This document shows positions 34,958-43,441 of a stretch of 64,000 nt of DNA, piece after piece. The notes under the pieces were generated by a model that saw nothing but the letters and a program-made list of their open reading frames with translations, was not told the origin of the DNA and did no database searches. Within the stretch, counting starts at the first letter, position 1, and every line of letters starts with the position of its first letter. A program made the translations under genes and the position numbers. This stretch comes from JAFGRU01 sp963665915 (GTDB lineage: Bacteria; Desulfobacterota; Desulfuromonadia; Desulfuromonadales; JAAYDE01), in NCBI GenBank assembly GCA_963665915.2, contig CAXXSG010000003.1, forward strand, positions 248,001 to 312,000, written 5' to 3'.

Positions 34958-36754
34958 CTAAACCGAACTTTCATCACCGAACAACAGGCAGTTGAAATTA
35001 TCCCGGCTGCAGAGTTCGCCTTGCCTTTTTTCCAGAATTTCAAAATGCCTTCTGGATTGCATCCGGATTTCTTCATGGATTTTTTCAATCGTGGTCTGAT
35101 CTTTTTTGCGGCTGATTTCATCCATTAATACATTCATCGCCCGGTCGGTGATGGAATGGAAGCTTTCAACCAGCTTATTGACCACTGAAACATTCTGACC
35201 GGTTTGTCCGAGAAGTTTGATCGCCCGGAAAACCCTTTGAATCTGCCACGCGATTTCCCTGGAATATGCCACCAGGGTCGCGTGGATGGAATCGGCCGAA
35301 GAGAATATTCGCGACAGATAATCGATGCGCTGGATGAGGAGGTGATGATTCCCCAGGCAACGGCGGAGTTTGTCTCGGTTCTCGCTGTTTTCTTCGGTAA
35401 ACACCAGAAGAAGGCATTTTTCGATCAGGTTGTGGCCGTGTTCAATGGAATAAAGGATGTCCAGAGCCTCTTTGGAACCGGAATTTCGTATCGATTTGAT
35501 CAGGTCCGCGGCCAGCTTGGCCGGAAAGCCGATGGTGAGGTAGGGTACCAGTCGGGCGGTCAAGCGGGATATTTTTTCTTTTTCATCAGCGGTCGAGGTG
35601 AACAGCAGCTCCAAAACGGACCACAGCTCTCGAAGCTGATTTTCCGGTGCCGGTACTCGGATAGCGATGTCATGGGTTTGCAGCGCTCTGAACAGCCTGA
35701 GGGATGAGTCTTCATCCAGATGTTCGTTGAAAATCGCGGCCGCCGTGTCGCTGATGAAATTGGAAAACTGTCTGGGGCTCTGGTCCGGCCTTTTCAGGAT
35801 GGCCGGGGCCGGCTTTCCAAAAACCCCCACGGTTGTTTTGTCCGCATCAAAGACCAGAGCGGCCCGACTCCATTCGAGTTCCGCCCGGTGGATGTGGTAT
35901 TTGGCAAGGCAGTCCAGAAGAAGAAGTTTTGCTTCCATGGCATAGCGGGCGCTGAAACCATCAAAAGCGGCCACGTCCTGAAACGTCAGGTAGTTGGGGA
36001 GTATGAATTTCCTGTCAAGGAAAATGCCGATATTTTCCGGCTTCTGGGGAAAGCGCATGTCCGGTTTTTCCGTGGTGGCGGATACATTCAGGTGTGACGG
36101 AAATTTGTGGAGATGTTTGAAGTCTTTTCCGGTCCGGAAAACGACGGTCCATTTTTTTGTTTCCAGGGGAAAGAGGCCTAGAAAACTGTCAAAGGCCGAC
36201 AGGTCTTCAATCCTTTTTGGAATGGAGCCCTCGAAAAAATGATTTTTGTTTTCAAAGAATATGTTCTCGGGCGAATATCCCCGGTAAATCAATTCGGTCA
36301 GGAAATTTTTGGCCAGCGCTATGATCTTCCCTTTGTCCCCATGAACCATCTGTTCGCGCAAAAGGGCGATCGTGGTCTCCAGGTAGGCGTCTTTCAAAAG
36401 GGTGTTGAGGGATTGGACGCTGTTGATTAAATTTTCCGGCGCGGCATCAGCCTCAAGTTCATGGATGACAGCCGCTTTTTTGTTTTTCAGGAGGGCTTCC
36501 AGGGCCGGATCGCAATCTATTTTCACCTTCAACTCGTCGATGATGGGGGGGAGGCTGTCGTCTGCCAATCGCCCGGACTCGATTTGTTCAATCACTCGCA
36601 GCATTTCCTCGGAAAGCGTATGAGTGTTGAGGGGCGGAACCTTGAAATGCTCCAGAGAAAAATTGAACAGCATTTCTTCAATAAGCTGTGCAAAGAACAG
36701 GATGTTCTCAGTCTTTTTATTGACGGTCCATTTATTTAAATTCGGGGGCAACAT
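34958..36754 (-). CDS. Paralogue of the HEPN-domain protein, motif lost
   Basis: 598 residues, alignable to the downstream protein along its length: MLPPNLNKWTVNKKTENILFF versus MLPPVLTKWKINKVTENILFF at the start, and WQIQRVFRAIKLLGQTGQNV versus WQIQRIYQARKLIVHTGESV in the C-terminal domain. At the two signature positions (512 and 517) the Arg is Ile and the His is Gln, so it should be nuclease-dead if the family is enzymatic. It is first in the operon; a weak promoter candidate (TACAAT on the minus strand, near 36821-36826) lies about 70 bases upstream. A regulatory or antitoxin-like partner role is an attractive inference, not shown. Confidence 0.75.
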   Translation of the reverse strand: MLPPNLNKWTVNKKTENILFFAQLIEEMLFNFSLEHFKVPPLNTHTLSEEMLRVIEQIESGRLADDSLPPIIDELKVKIDCDPALEALLKNKKAAVIHELEADAAPENLINSVQSLNTLLKDAYLETTIALLREQMVHGDKGKIIALAKNFLTELIYRGYSPENIFFENKNHFFEGSIPKRIEDLSAFDSFLGLFPLETKKWTVVFRTGKDFKHLHKFPSHLNVSATTEKPDMRFPQKPENIGIFLDRKFILPNYLTFQDVAAFDGFSARYAMEAKLLLLDCLAKYHIHRAELEWSRAALVFDADKTTVGVFGKPAPAILKRPDQSPRQFSNFISDTAAAIFNEHLDEDSSLRLFRALQTHDIAIRVPAPENQLRELWSVLELLFTSTADEKEKISRLTARLVPYLTIGFPAKLAADLIKSIRNSGSKEALDILYSIEHGHNLIEKCLLLVFTEENSENRDKLRRCLGNHHLLIQRIDYLSRIFSSADSIHATLVAYSREIAWQIQRVFRAIKLLGQTGQNVSVVNKLVESFHSITDRAMNVLMDEISRKKDQTTIEKIHEEIRMQSRRHFEILEKRQGELCSRDNFNCLLFGDESSV

Positions 36755-36913
36755 ACAAAGCCTCTCGGGTTTCCCCTGGCCGGGTTGTTCTTCCCGACCA
36801 CAGAGCTTTCAAAATGTGCAATTGTAGCCGATATTCGCGGCTTTGAACAGCTTCCGGGGTAATATTTCTTTTTTCAGGCTTATCCCTGTCTTGATTCTTG
36901 GTGGGTCGAAGGG

Positions 36914-36972
36914 GCCTGAGTTGGCGGGCAATTGGCGGTTGCAGCAAAAGTTTTCATGTATAATTCGGGCTA
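36914..36972 (+). repeat. Dispersed repeat R2, partial copy c
   Basis: About 59 bases matching only one end of the R2 palindrome: TGAGTTGGCGGGCAATTGGC, GGTTGCAGCAAAAGTTTTCA, ending TCGGGCT. The other two-thirds of the element are missing, so this is a degraded copy. Confidence 0.75.
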
Positions 36973-36988
36973 GTTGTCCGGGAAAAGC

Positions 36989-37014
36989 AAAAAGGGGGCA
37001 TGTGCCCCCTTTTT
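36989..37014. terminator. Terminator of flavodiiron gene
   Basis: AAAAAGGGGGCA and TGCCCCCTTTTT form a perfect 12-bp stem around a two-base centre (the functional loop would be about four bases). A and T runs on both sides allow function in either direction. Confidence 0.85.
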
Positions 37015-37054
37015 GTAGGATGTTTTACAACAGGTCGCGAAATACCCACTAACC

Positions 37055-38245
37055 TTACGTGAAGAGAGCGGCCAGTTTTTGTCCAAACTCCATGCATTCC
37101 AAGGTTTTTTCTTCATCCGGTTTCCATGGAACCTTGAGTGGCTCTGTTTCCACTTCAAATCCCGACTCCTGAAGTTCCTTGCTGACGATCCCCGCCGATT
37201 CTCCACTCCAGCCGAAACACCCGAAGGCGGCCGCTTTTTTGCCGCGGAATTTCATCCCCTTTATTTCCTCGAGAATGGAGGCCACGGAAGTCAGAACACC
37301 GTTGTTGACGGTTGGCGAGCCCATGACCACGGCTTTGGATTTGAAAATTTCCGTGATTACATCGTTCTTATCTCTTTTGGCCAGGTTGTAGAGCTTGACA
37401 TTGACCTTGTCATCAGCGGCCCGGATCCCTTCGGCGATCTTTTCGGCCACGATCCGGGTGCCGTTCCACATGGTATCGTAAATTATGGAAATCTGGTTTT
37501 CCCGGTACTTGTCCGCCCATTTCAGATACTGCTCGACGATCTGGACGGGATTGTCCCGCCAGATAATGCCGTGGCCCGGGCAGATCATGTCCAGGGGAAG
37601 ATTAAGGGCGAGAACTTCCTGAATCTTTTTCGTTACCAGGGGGCTGAAGGGGGTCAGGATGTTGGCGTAGTATTTCAACCCTTCGGCCATCAGTTCGCAT
37701 TGGTCAACGAGATCGTTGTACATGAGTTCGGAAGCGTAGTGCTGACCGAAGGCATCGTTGCTGAAAAGGATATCGTCGCCCGTCAGGTAGCAGAACATGC
37801 TGTCCGGCCAGTGGAGCATCGGGGCTTCGACAAAGACCAGTTCCTTGCCGCCGAGGTCGAGGCGGTCGCCGGTTTTGACGACCTGGAAATTCCAATCCTG
37901 ATGATACTGGCCTTTCAGGGATTTCACGGCGTTGGCGGTGCAGTAGATCGGTGTTTCGGGAATGCAGTGCATCAACAGGGGGAGGGCACCGCTGTGGTCA
38001 ACTTCGCCATGGTTGGCAATGACATAATCAATCTTTTTAAGATCAATTTTCTTGCTCAGGTTGTGGAGGAAATCTTTGGCAAAAGGTGCCCATACGGTAT
38101 CGATGAGTGCCACCTTTTCCTCTTCAATCAGATAGGAGTTGTAGCTGCTTCCACGATGCGTTGATAGTTCATCGCCGTGAAAACTGCGCAATTCCCAGTC
38201 GATTTTTCCTACCCAGGACACGTTATTTTTTATCTGAAACGTCAT
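37055..38245 (-). CDS. fprA: Flavodiiron protein (O2/NO reductase, FprA/ROO-type)
   Basis: Cytoplasmic four-electron O2 or two-electron NO reductase that protects anaerobes. 396 residues. Metallo-beta-lactamase-like diiron domain at 1-250 with ligands His79-x-Glu81-x-Asp83 (NHGEVDHSG), the LHWPDSM His, Asp of LFSNDAFGQHY and His of CPGHGIIW; flavodoxin domain from about 252 (ISIIYDTMWNGTRIVAEKIAEG). There is no C-terminal rubredoxin domain, so it is class A and needs an external donor. RBS AAGGAGAAAGAG precedes the ATG. Monogenic, ended by a strong hairpin. The His147-equivalent region agrees with a functional diiron site. Confidence 0.96.
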   Translation of the reverse strand: MTFQIKNNVSWVGKIDWELRSFHGDELSTHRGSSYNSYLIEEEKVALIDTVWAPFAKDFLHNLSKKIDLKKIDYVIANHGEVDHSGALPLLMHCIPETPIYCTANAVKSLKGQYHQDWNFQVVKTGDRLDLGGKELVFVEAPMLHWPDSMFCYLTGDDILFSNDAFGQHYASELMYNDLVDQCELMAEGLKYYANILTPFSPLVTKKIQEVLALNLPLDMICPGHGIIWRDNPVQIVEQYLKWADKYRENQISIIYDTMWNGTRIVAEKIAEGIRAADDKVNVKLYNLAKRDKNDVITEIFKSKAVVMGSPTVNNGVLTSVASILEEIKGMKFRGKKAAAFGCFGWSGESAGIVSKELQESGFEVETEPLKVPWKPDEEKTLECMEFGQKLAALFT

Positions 38246-38525
38246 CTCTTTCTCCTTGAATAGTTTTCTCCTGCCGATCTGTCCAAGCTTGTGAGGTTAA
38301 AGTATAGCAATATACTCTGGGGAATTTCCACAGCTAAAAGATTCGTGATCTGAGAAAGGAGTCCGGCTGGAAAAAGCAGGCAGGAGGCTGCAGGTGTCCG
38401 TCTGTAAGATAATGTCAAGGAGGCAGGGTGATGATCATGATTATCGATCATGTCATCGATGCTGTCATCGGGATGTTCGGCGTGCACTTCTCAGGGCCTG
38501 AAGCATGTTTTGCATACGGCGAAGG

Positions 38526-39290
38526 TCAGGTTTCTTCGGCAGCAAAAAGAGGCCTGGTTTGCTCCGCAGGATTCGGGACCACCTGATTTCGCCCCTGTTT
38601 TTTGGCTTCGTAGAGTCGCCTGTCCGCCGCATTGATGTAATTGGAGAGGTTCCTGTCTCCGGGAGTGTGGGTTGTTACCCCGAAACTCATGGTGATCGGG
38701 ATCTCTGTGTCATTAATAGAAAGAGGGCTCTGCTCAATCTTGCGACGCAGTTTTTCCGCCACCTCACCGGCCTTTTCCAGCTCTGTCTCGGGCAGGAGGA
38801 AGAGAAATTCCTCCCCTCCCCAGCGGCAGATGACATCCTCGCTCCGCAGATTTTTTCGCAGAATCCGGGCGATGTGCTGAAGCATCTTGTCACCGCAATC
38901 GTGACCGTGCTGATCATTAACCCATTTAAAATGGTCAACATCACCCATAATGATCGAGAAAGGTCTCCTGGAGCGTGATGAGCGGTTGACCTCGCGTTGT
39001 AAAAATTCCTTGAGAAAGCCGCGATTCATTAGTTTTGTCAACGGATCGAACATGGCGAGTTCTTCTATTCTGTTGAGGAGGAGCATGGTGGAGTAGATGA
39101 CGCTAAAGGCGAGGATCAAGAGGATAATGCTTTCAAAAATACTTTCCGTATAATTGATCGGAGTGGCTTCACTCCCGAAAAACTGGTGTGGGATATCGAG
39201 CAGCTCATTGAGCCATAATAAAAAGAGCATAATCCCGAAGCCGAGATATTCGTAAACCAGGATCCTCCTGAACAATTTTCCGCTGGGCAT
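38526..39290 (-). CDS. Membrane-anchored diguanylate cyclase (GGDEF)
   Basis: Synthesises cyclic di-GMP from two GTP. 254 residues: two N-terminal membrane segments (IMLFLLWLNELL and ESIILLILAFSVIYSTMLLL) and a GGDEF domain from about 85 to 235. The signature is RWGGEEF and the metal-binding MGDVDHFKWVNDQHGHDCGD is intact, so it should be active. An RxxD product-inhibition site is not evident before GGEEF (the position reads RSED). The periplasmic stretch between the membrane segments is short, so the input is unclear. It is alone between two spacers. Confidence 0.92.
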   Translation of the reverse strand: MPSGKLFRRILVYEYLGFGIMLFLLWLNELLDIPHQFFGSEATPINYTESIFESIILLILAFSVIYSTMLLLNRIEELAMFDPLTKLMNRGFLKEFLQREVNRSSRSRRPFSIIMGDVDHFKWVNDQHGHDCGDKMLQHIARILRKNLRSEDVICRWGGEEFLFLLPETELEKAGEVAEKLRRKIEQSPLSINDTEIPITMSFGVTTHTPGDRNLSNYINAADRRLYEAKKQGRNQVVPNPAEQTRPLFAAEET

Positions 39291-39657
39291 GCTTCCCTTC
39301 CCCTTTCGAAAAAGGTGGATGACTAAATCAGGGGTTAGTGCCCCGTGCGGTTAAGCCTGTCTTCAAATTCCGGCTCTTTTTGGATCTGCCTGCGTTGACG
39401 ACGCCTTGCCAAAACCAAAAATCCCCTCGGAAATTTTTGACACGGCCGGCCAAACGGGGCATCAGGCTTCTTCTTTTTGATTATACCTGATGATTTTGCG
39501 AATTTTATGGAATAGGAGTGCTATGCAAATTTGCCGCCTAAAAATCTGTTTGATTCGGGGCGTCGAGGACAGCTTTGCCTAAACCCGAGGCTGAAGGTGA
39601 ACCTGTTTATCAAAAATTTGCGTAATTTTGGATCGATCTATTGGTTTCGCAGAAGAT
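39291..39657. other. Intergenic region, 367 bp
   Basis: Between the GGDEF gene and the thioesterase gene, AT-rich at 39470-39540. It should hold the GGDEF promoter. No gene or strong hairpin was seen. Confidence 0.5.
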
Positions 39658-40068
39658 TTACTCCTGGTCCCGGCTGAAAAGGTCGACAATCTGTTTTGGA
39701 AGCAGGGGCCGGCCTTGTTCGTTCATAGCTGTAGCGATGGTTCTGCCGTTGAGGATCAGGCGGTGGTCGGGATATTTGTAAATGTTCTGGGCAAAGGCGA
39801 ACCTGATGCGCGAAATCCGTTCCATTTTCAGCCCCACCCAGAAGGCGTCGCCGCTGCGGAGGGGATATTTGTAGTCAAGTTCGACCCGGATGGCGATGAG
39901 GTTAATGTTTTCTTTTGCCAGCTCAGCGAAATCGATTCCGATGGAACTCAAATATTCGTGGCGGGTGTGCTCGAGATAATTCTGGTAAACGGAATTGTTG
40001 ACGATTCCCTGTATGTCGCACTCGTAATCTCTGACTTTAAAGTCGAGTTTGAAAAGATAGTCCGGCAT
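39658..40068 (-). CDS. YbgC/4HBT-family acyl-CoA thioesterase
   Basis: Hotdog-fold thioesterase of 136 residues. The family active-site segment is VRDYECDIQGIVNNSVYQNYLEHTRHEYL, with the catalytic Asp of the 4-hydroxybenzoyl-CoA thioesterase motif and the following G-I-V-N-N. It hydrolyses short or medium acyl-CoA; substrate unknown. It is not next to tol-pal genes, so a YbgC role is not indicated. AGGATTGATTC precedes the ATG. Confidence 0.92.
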   Translation of the reverse strand: MPDYLFKLDFKVRDYECDIQGIVNNSVYQNYLEHTRHEYLSSIGIDFAELAKENINLIAIRVELDYKYPLRSGDAFWVGLKMERISRIRFAFAQNIYKYPDHRLILNGRTIATAMNEQGRPLLPKQIVDLFSRDQE

Positions 40069-40544
40069 GAATCAATCCTGTTTTCATGGTTTACCATATA
40101 ATCCGTTTTGCTATGTCCCAGGCTTCCAATCGGTTTCGATTTTCCAGAGTGTTAATTGATACCCCTTAATCGCCTATCAGTCAACAAAACCCCTCACTTT
40201 TCATGTTGAATAATCTTTGCCGGTAAAAGCTATTGCTACCGGCTTTTGCCTTCGGAGTTTAATTTCCTTTGCAGCCAGGGTAAAAGATGGACTTTCCAAC
40301 CTTTGATACGTTGGACGTCGGACCTTGTAACATGGAAAGAAGCCCGGAAAACTTAATTTTGTTGGGGAAGGGTGTTGCTCTTGGCCGTGTCGCAGGAAAT
40401 CTGAACTGGTTTTTGTGGCTTTCCCCGGGGAGATGAAGATTGATCAAAAAATGCTGACAGGGCCGAAGGCTTGAGGAATCCGACCTCCGCTTCTTCCGGA
40501 TAGAGTTGGGATGACATGATAGCGGAGGTCTGATTAGGTAACAC
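40069..40544. other. Intergenic region, 476 bp
   Basis: Spacer between mscL (3' end) and the thioesterase gene. It contains a terminator (40219-40247). A minus-strand open frame extending into mscL has no family character and is not called. Confidence 0.5.
40219..40247. terminator. Hairpin terminator between mscL and thioesterase genes
   Basis: GCCGGTA and TACCGGC with an 11-base loop, followed on the plus strand by TTTT. Reverse-direction function for mscL is possible because the loop side is A-rich. Confidence 0.55.
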
Positions 40545-41000
40545 TCAGGGTTGACCGAGTTCGGAGGTACAGCTCGGACAATGAGTCGCGTTGATCGCGA
40601 TGCTGCTGAAGCAGAAGGGGCAATCCTTGGTCGTCGGTTCTTCCTCAGGCTCTTCCTTTTGTCGGTGGAGGCTGTTGAGCCCTTTGATAAGCATGAAAAT
40701 TGCGATAGAAACAATCAGAAAGCTGATCACGGTATTCAAAAAAGTGCCATAGTTTACGGTGACGGCGCCCGTGGCCTGGGCATTGGCCAGAGATGCGTAA
40801 GGACTGGCCATTGTCCCTTCCTTGATGACAACGAACAGGTTGGAAAAATCTACCCCTCTCAGCAGGAGGCCGATAGGGCGCATAATCACATCCGATACCA
40901 GGCTTTTAATAATAGTCCCGAACGCCGCGCCCATGATTATACCGACCGCCATGTCTACTGCATTTCCGCACATCAAAAATTCTTTAAATTCTTTAAACAT
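40545..41000 (-). CDS. mscL: Large-conductance mechanosensitive channel MscL with C-terminal zinc ribbon
   Basis: Homopentameric emergency valve opened by membrane tension. 151 residues: MFKEFKEFLMCGNAVDMAVGIIMGAAFGTIIKSLV is the N-terminal helix and gate (TM1), and YGTFLNTVISFLIVSIAIFMLIKGLN is TM2. The C-terminus has a rubredoxin-like zinc ribbon (CPFCFSSIAINATHCPSC) instead of the E. coli helical bundle, a form common in several bacteria. RBS AAAGGGGAAAAA precedes the ATG. Its length is normal. Confidence 0.97.
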   Translation of the reverse strand: MFKEFKEFLMCGNAVDMAVGIIMGAAFGTIIKSLVSDVIMRPIGLLLRGVDFSNLFVVIKEGTMASPYASLANAQATGAVTVNYGTFLNTVISFLIVSIAIFMLIKGLNSLHRQKEEPEEEPTTKDCPFCFSSIAINATHCPSCTSELGQP

Positions 41001-41280
41001 TTTTTCCCCTTTAACTTTTTAATTTAAACTTCGATTTCTGCCGGCCACCTCGTGTCCCTCTCTTAAACGAGTGGCTTTCAAGCTGACCCTTCAAAGTAAA
41101 CTATTCATATGCATGTCCTTGATAAGTAGAAGTTCCTTTATTGATTAAGAGACCTCTCTTTTGGGGTTCGTCAATCGGGTCAATGCTGATGCTGTCCGTG
41201 CTTTCACGCGACAATCCATTACAATTGTAATTAGAGTCCTCAGGAGTGAAAAACATTGCTCGAATAATGGAACTTTCAAC

Positions 41281-42411
41281 ATGATAATTTCCCGAATGAA
41301 GATAGTATTTCTAATTCTGTCTGTTCTTTGCTTGTTTATTCTGCTCTGCTGCTCACCCATGCGCTGCTACGAAGCGGCGCTGGTGCTGGTCGATATTGCG
41401 GCCGGGGAGAAGCCGAGTCGCTTGAAAAAGGTTACGCCCGAACCTCGGCGGACAACAGTTGCCTTTAAAATGAAAGGGCGGCAGTATTCCGGAGATATTT
41501 ACCGGTCGCCTGAGGGTTCCCTGGCGGCCATTCTGCTGATTCCGGGCGCAGCTGAACTGGGGCGCGACGACCCCCGCCTGGTTGCTTTCGCCCGTACTCT
41601 GGCGCGAGCCCGATTTACAGTAATGGTGCCGGACATCCCGAGTCTTTGCAGGCTCCAGGTCAACCCGGGCAATATCCGCGAGGTGGGGGATGCTTTTTCC
41701 TGGCTGGCTACCCGTCCCCAACTGGCTCCTGATGGGAGAGCGGGAATGGCGGCTTTCAGCTACGCGGCCGGGCCTGCGATCCTCGCTGCATTGGAACCCG
41801 GGATTCAGAACCGTGTGCGGTTTATTCTGGCTGTGGGGGGATATTACGATCTGGAACAGGTGCTGACTTTTTTTACCACCGGCCATTTCCGGCAAAACGG
41901 AAAATGGGGCTACCTGGAGCCGAATACATACGGCAAATGGGTTTTCGTCCTCCATAACTTGGAGCTTCTCTCAGACTCTGATGATCGGAACCTTCTCCAA
42001 ACGATTGCCCGTCGCAGAATGGCCGATACTACCGCTGATGTAGACGACCTGGCGGCCCGGCTCGGTTCGGAAGGACGAAATATCCACGCCTTCATCACAA
42101 ACCGAAATCCCGAAAAAGGACTGGAACTCCTTCGTAATCTTCCGGAGAAAATTCGCGCCGACATTGCCGCACTCACTCTGGCAGACAAAGACCTCTCGAG
42201 GCTCAAGGCCCGCTTGATTCTGATTCATGGCTACGACGACAACATTATTCCATATACGGAAAGTATCGCTCTGGCCGGGGCGGTATCTGAAGGACAGGCG
42301 CGGATGTATCTTGGCAACGGCTTGATACATGTCGATATCGAACCGGGTCTAAGCAGTACCTGGCGGCTCTGGCGAGCGGTCGACGCCTTGCTGGCGGAGC
42401 GGGACAAATAA
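41281..42411 (+). CDS. Alpha/beta-hydrolase-like membrane-anchored protein
   Basis: About 376 residues from the ATG at 41281 (another ATG at 41296); open frame from a TTG at 41161. An N-terminal hydrophobic segment (IVFLILSVLCLFILLCC) may be an anchor or a lipobox (LLC-C). The body is an alpha/beta hydrolase: LLIPGAAELGRDDPRLVAFARTLARARFTVMVPDI, nucleophile elbow-like AAFSYAAGPA (Ser, but G-x-S-x-G is not canonical), late Asp of LIHGYDDNIIPY and His of GLIHVDIEPG. It lies just upstream of a TRAP operon on the same strand, so it may process the imported substrate (weak inference). Confidence 0.72.
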   Translation: MIISRMKIVFLILSVLCLFILLCCSPMRCYEAALVLVDIAAGEKPSRLKKVTPEPRRTTVAFKMKGRQYSGDIYRSPEGSLAAILLIPGAAELGRDDPRLVAFARTLARARFTVMVPDIPSLCRLQVNPGNIREVGDAFSWLATRPQLAPDGRAGMAAFSYAAGPAILAALEPGIQNRVRFILAVGGYYDLEQVLTFFTTGHFRQNGKWGYLEPNTYGKWVFVLHNLELLSDSDDRNLLQTIARRRMADTTADVDDLAARLGSEGRNIHAFITNRNPEKGLELLRNLPEKIRADIAALTLADKDLSRLKARLILIHGYDDNIIPYTESIALAGAVSEGQARMYLGNGLIHVDIEPGLSSTWRLWRAVDALLAERDK

Positions 42412-42565
42412 GGCGAGCGGGAAAATCGCCGCTTATGCGACATTATTTTTGCGGATTTTCCAGCTTTTTTCCCCGTTTTTAATTTTTTCCTATAATTGTT
42501 TTTTGATTATCGGTAAAATTTTAATCTTTAGATTCCAGCATTCTTTAAATGAAAAGGGGTTTTGT

Positions 42566-43411
42566 TTGGTTTTGCATAGAAACTTTTTTGTTGGGTTCTT
42601 TGGTTTGCTGTTGGTCATGGTTAGCGGCTGTGGCATGGGAAACCTGTCGCGGAATCTGTCCACGGCCATCATGAACCAGAATGACCCGGAAACCGTTCGG
42701 ACCGGTGCCCCGGCGTATCTACTCCTCATAGACAGTTTCATCGAGGGGGATCCTGACAACGAAAATATGCTGCGGGCCGGAGCAGGTCTTTACGGGGTTT
42801 ATGCCGCTGTTTTTGTCGAAGATCCTGAGCGGGCCGGACGTCTGGCACAGCGTGCCCGCAACTACGGGGAACGGGCTTTGTGCGAGCGGAAGCGTTCACT
42901 TTGCGGGCTGGCAGAGCGCCCGTACGAGGAGTTTGTCGCCTCTTTGGAATCCCTGGGACGGCGGGATGTCCCGGTCTTTTACGCTTTTACAGTGAGCTGG
43001 CTGATATCGATCAAAGCCAACAGTTCCGACTGGGCGGCGCTGGCGGATCTGCCCAAGGTCGAGGCGGCCCTGGAGCGTATTGTCGAACTTGACGAAACCT
43101 ATGAGCGGGGGACTGCTCACCTCTATCTCGGCATTCTCCAGACACTCCGGCCACCGGCCCTCGGCGGTCATCCTGAGGAAGGGCGACGCCATTTTGAGCG
43201 GGCCCTTGCCCTGTCGGGAGGAAAAGATCTCGGCGTCAAGGTCGAGTACGCCCGCGGTTATGCCCGCCTCCTTTATGATCGTGAACTCCATGACCGTCTT
43301 CTCCGGGAGGTTCTGGCTGCCGAGGTGGAAGCACCGGGCCTGACCCTTCTCAATGTGCTTGCCAGAGAGCAGGCCGGAGAGCTTCTGCGGTCCGGTGAAG
43401 ACTACTTTTAA
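42566..43411 (+). CDS. TatT-like TRAP-associated lipoprotein (T component)
   Basis: About 281 residues of the TRAP-transporter T-component family (PF16811-like, TPR-rich). Lipobox VSGC close to the start; mature part helical with TPR-like repeats (APAYLLLIDSFIEGDPDNENMLRAGAGLYGVYAAVFVEDPERAGRLAQRARNYGERAL ... GTAHLYLGILQTLRPPALGG). The start is unsure: the frame is open from 42449, no ATG near the lipobox is in frame, and the TTG at 42566 behind AAAAGGGG is preferred. TatT binds TatP-type substrate proteins in the periplasm. It is 30 bases upstream of dctP in the same operon. Confidence 0.8.
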   Translation: MVLHRNFFVGFFGLLLVMVSGCGMGNLSRNLSTAIMNQNDPETVRTGAPAYLLLIDSFIEGDPDNENMLRAGAGLYGVYAAVFVEDPERAGRLAQRARNYGERALCERKRSLCGLAERPYEEFVASLESLGRRDVPVFYAFTVSWLISIKANSSDWAALADLPKVEAALERIVELDETYERGTAHLYLGILQTLRPPALGGHPEEGRRHFERALALSGGKDLGVKVEYARGYARLLYDRELHDRLLREVLAAEVEAPGLTLLNVLAREQAGELLRSGEDYF

Positions 43412-43441
43412 TTGAATTAGAGATAACTCCGGAGTTTTCTG

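Larger units (their letters stand above)
36755..37054. other. Intergenic region with partial R2 repeat and terminator
   Basis: A 300-bp spacer between the HEPN operon start and the 3' end of the flavodiiron gene. It holds the presumed HEPN operon promoter, a truncated R2 copy (36914-36972) and the flavodiiron terminator (36989-37014). Confidence 0.6.

Noticed and set aside
40259..40714. Minus-strand frame overlapping mscL
   Set aside because: Serine/proline-rich translation without family character; its 5' part is an alternative frame of mscL.
42449..42565. Upstream extension of the TatT-like lipoprotein
   Set aside because: Would add about 39 residues before the signal peptide, with low-complexity Phe/Ile content; the lipobox fits the later TTG start better.
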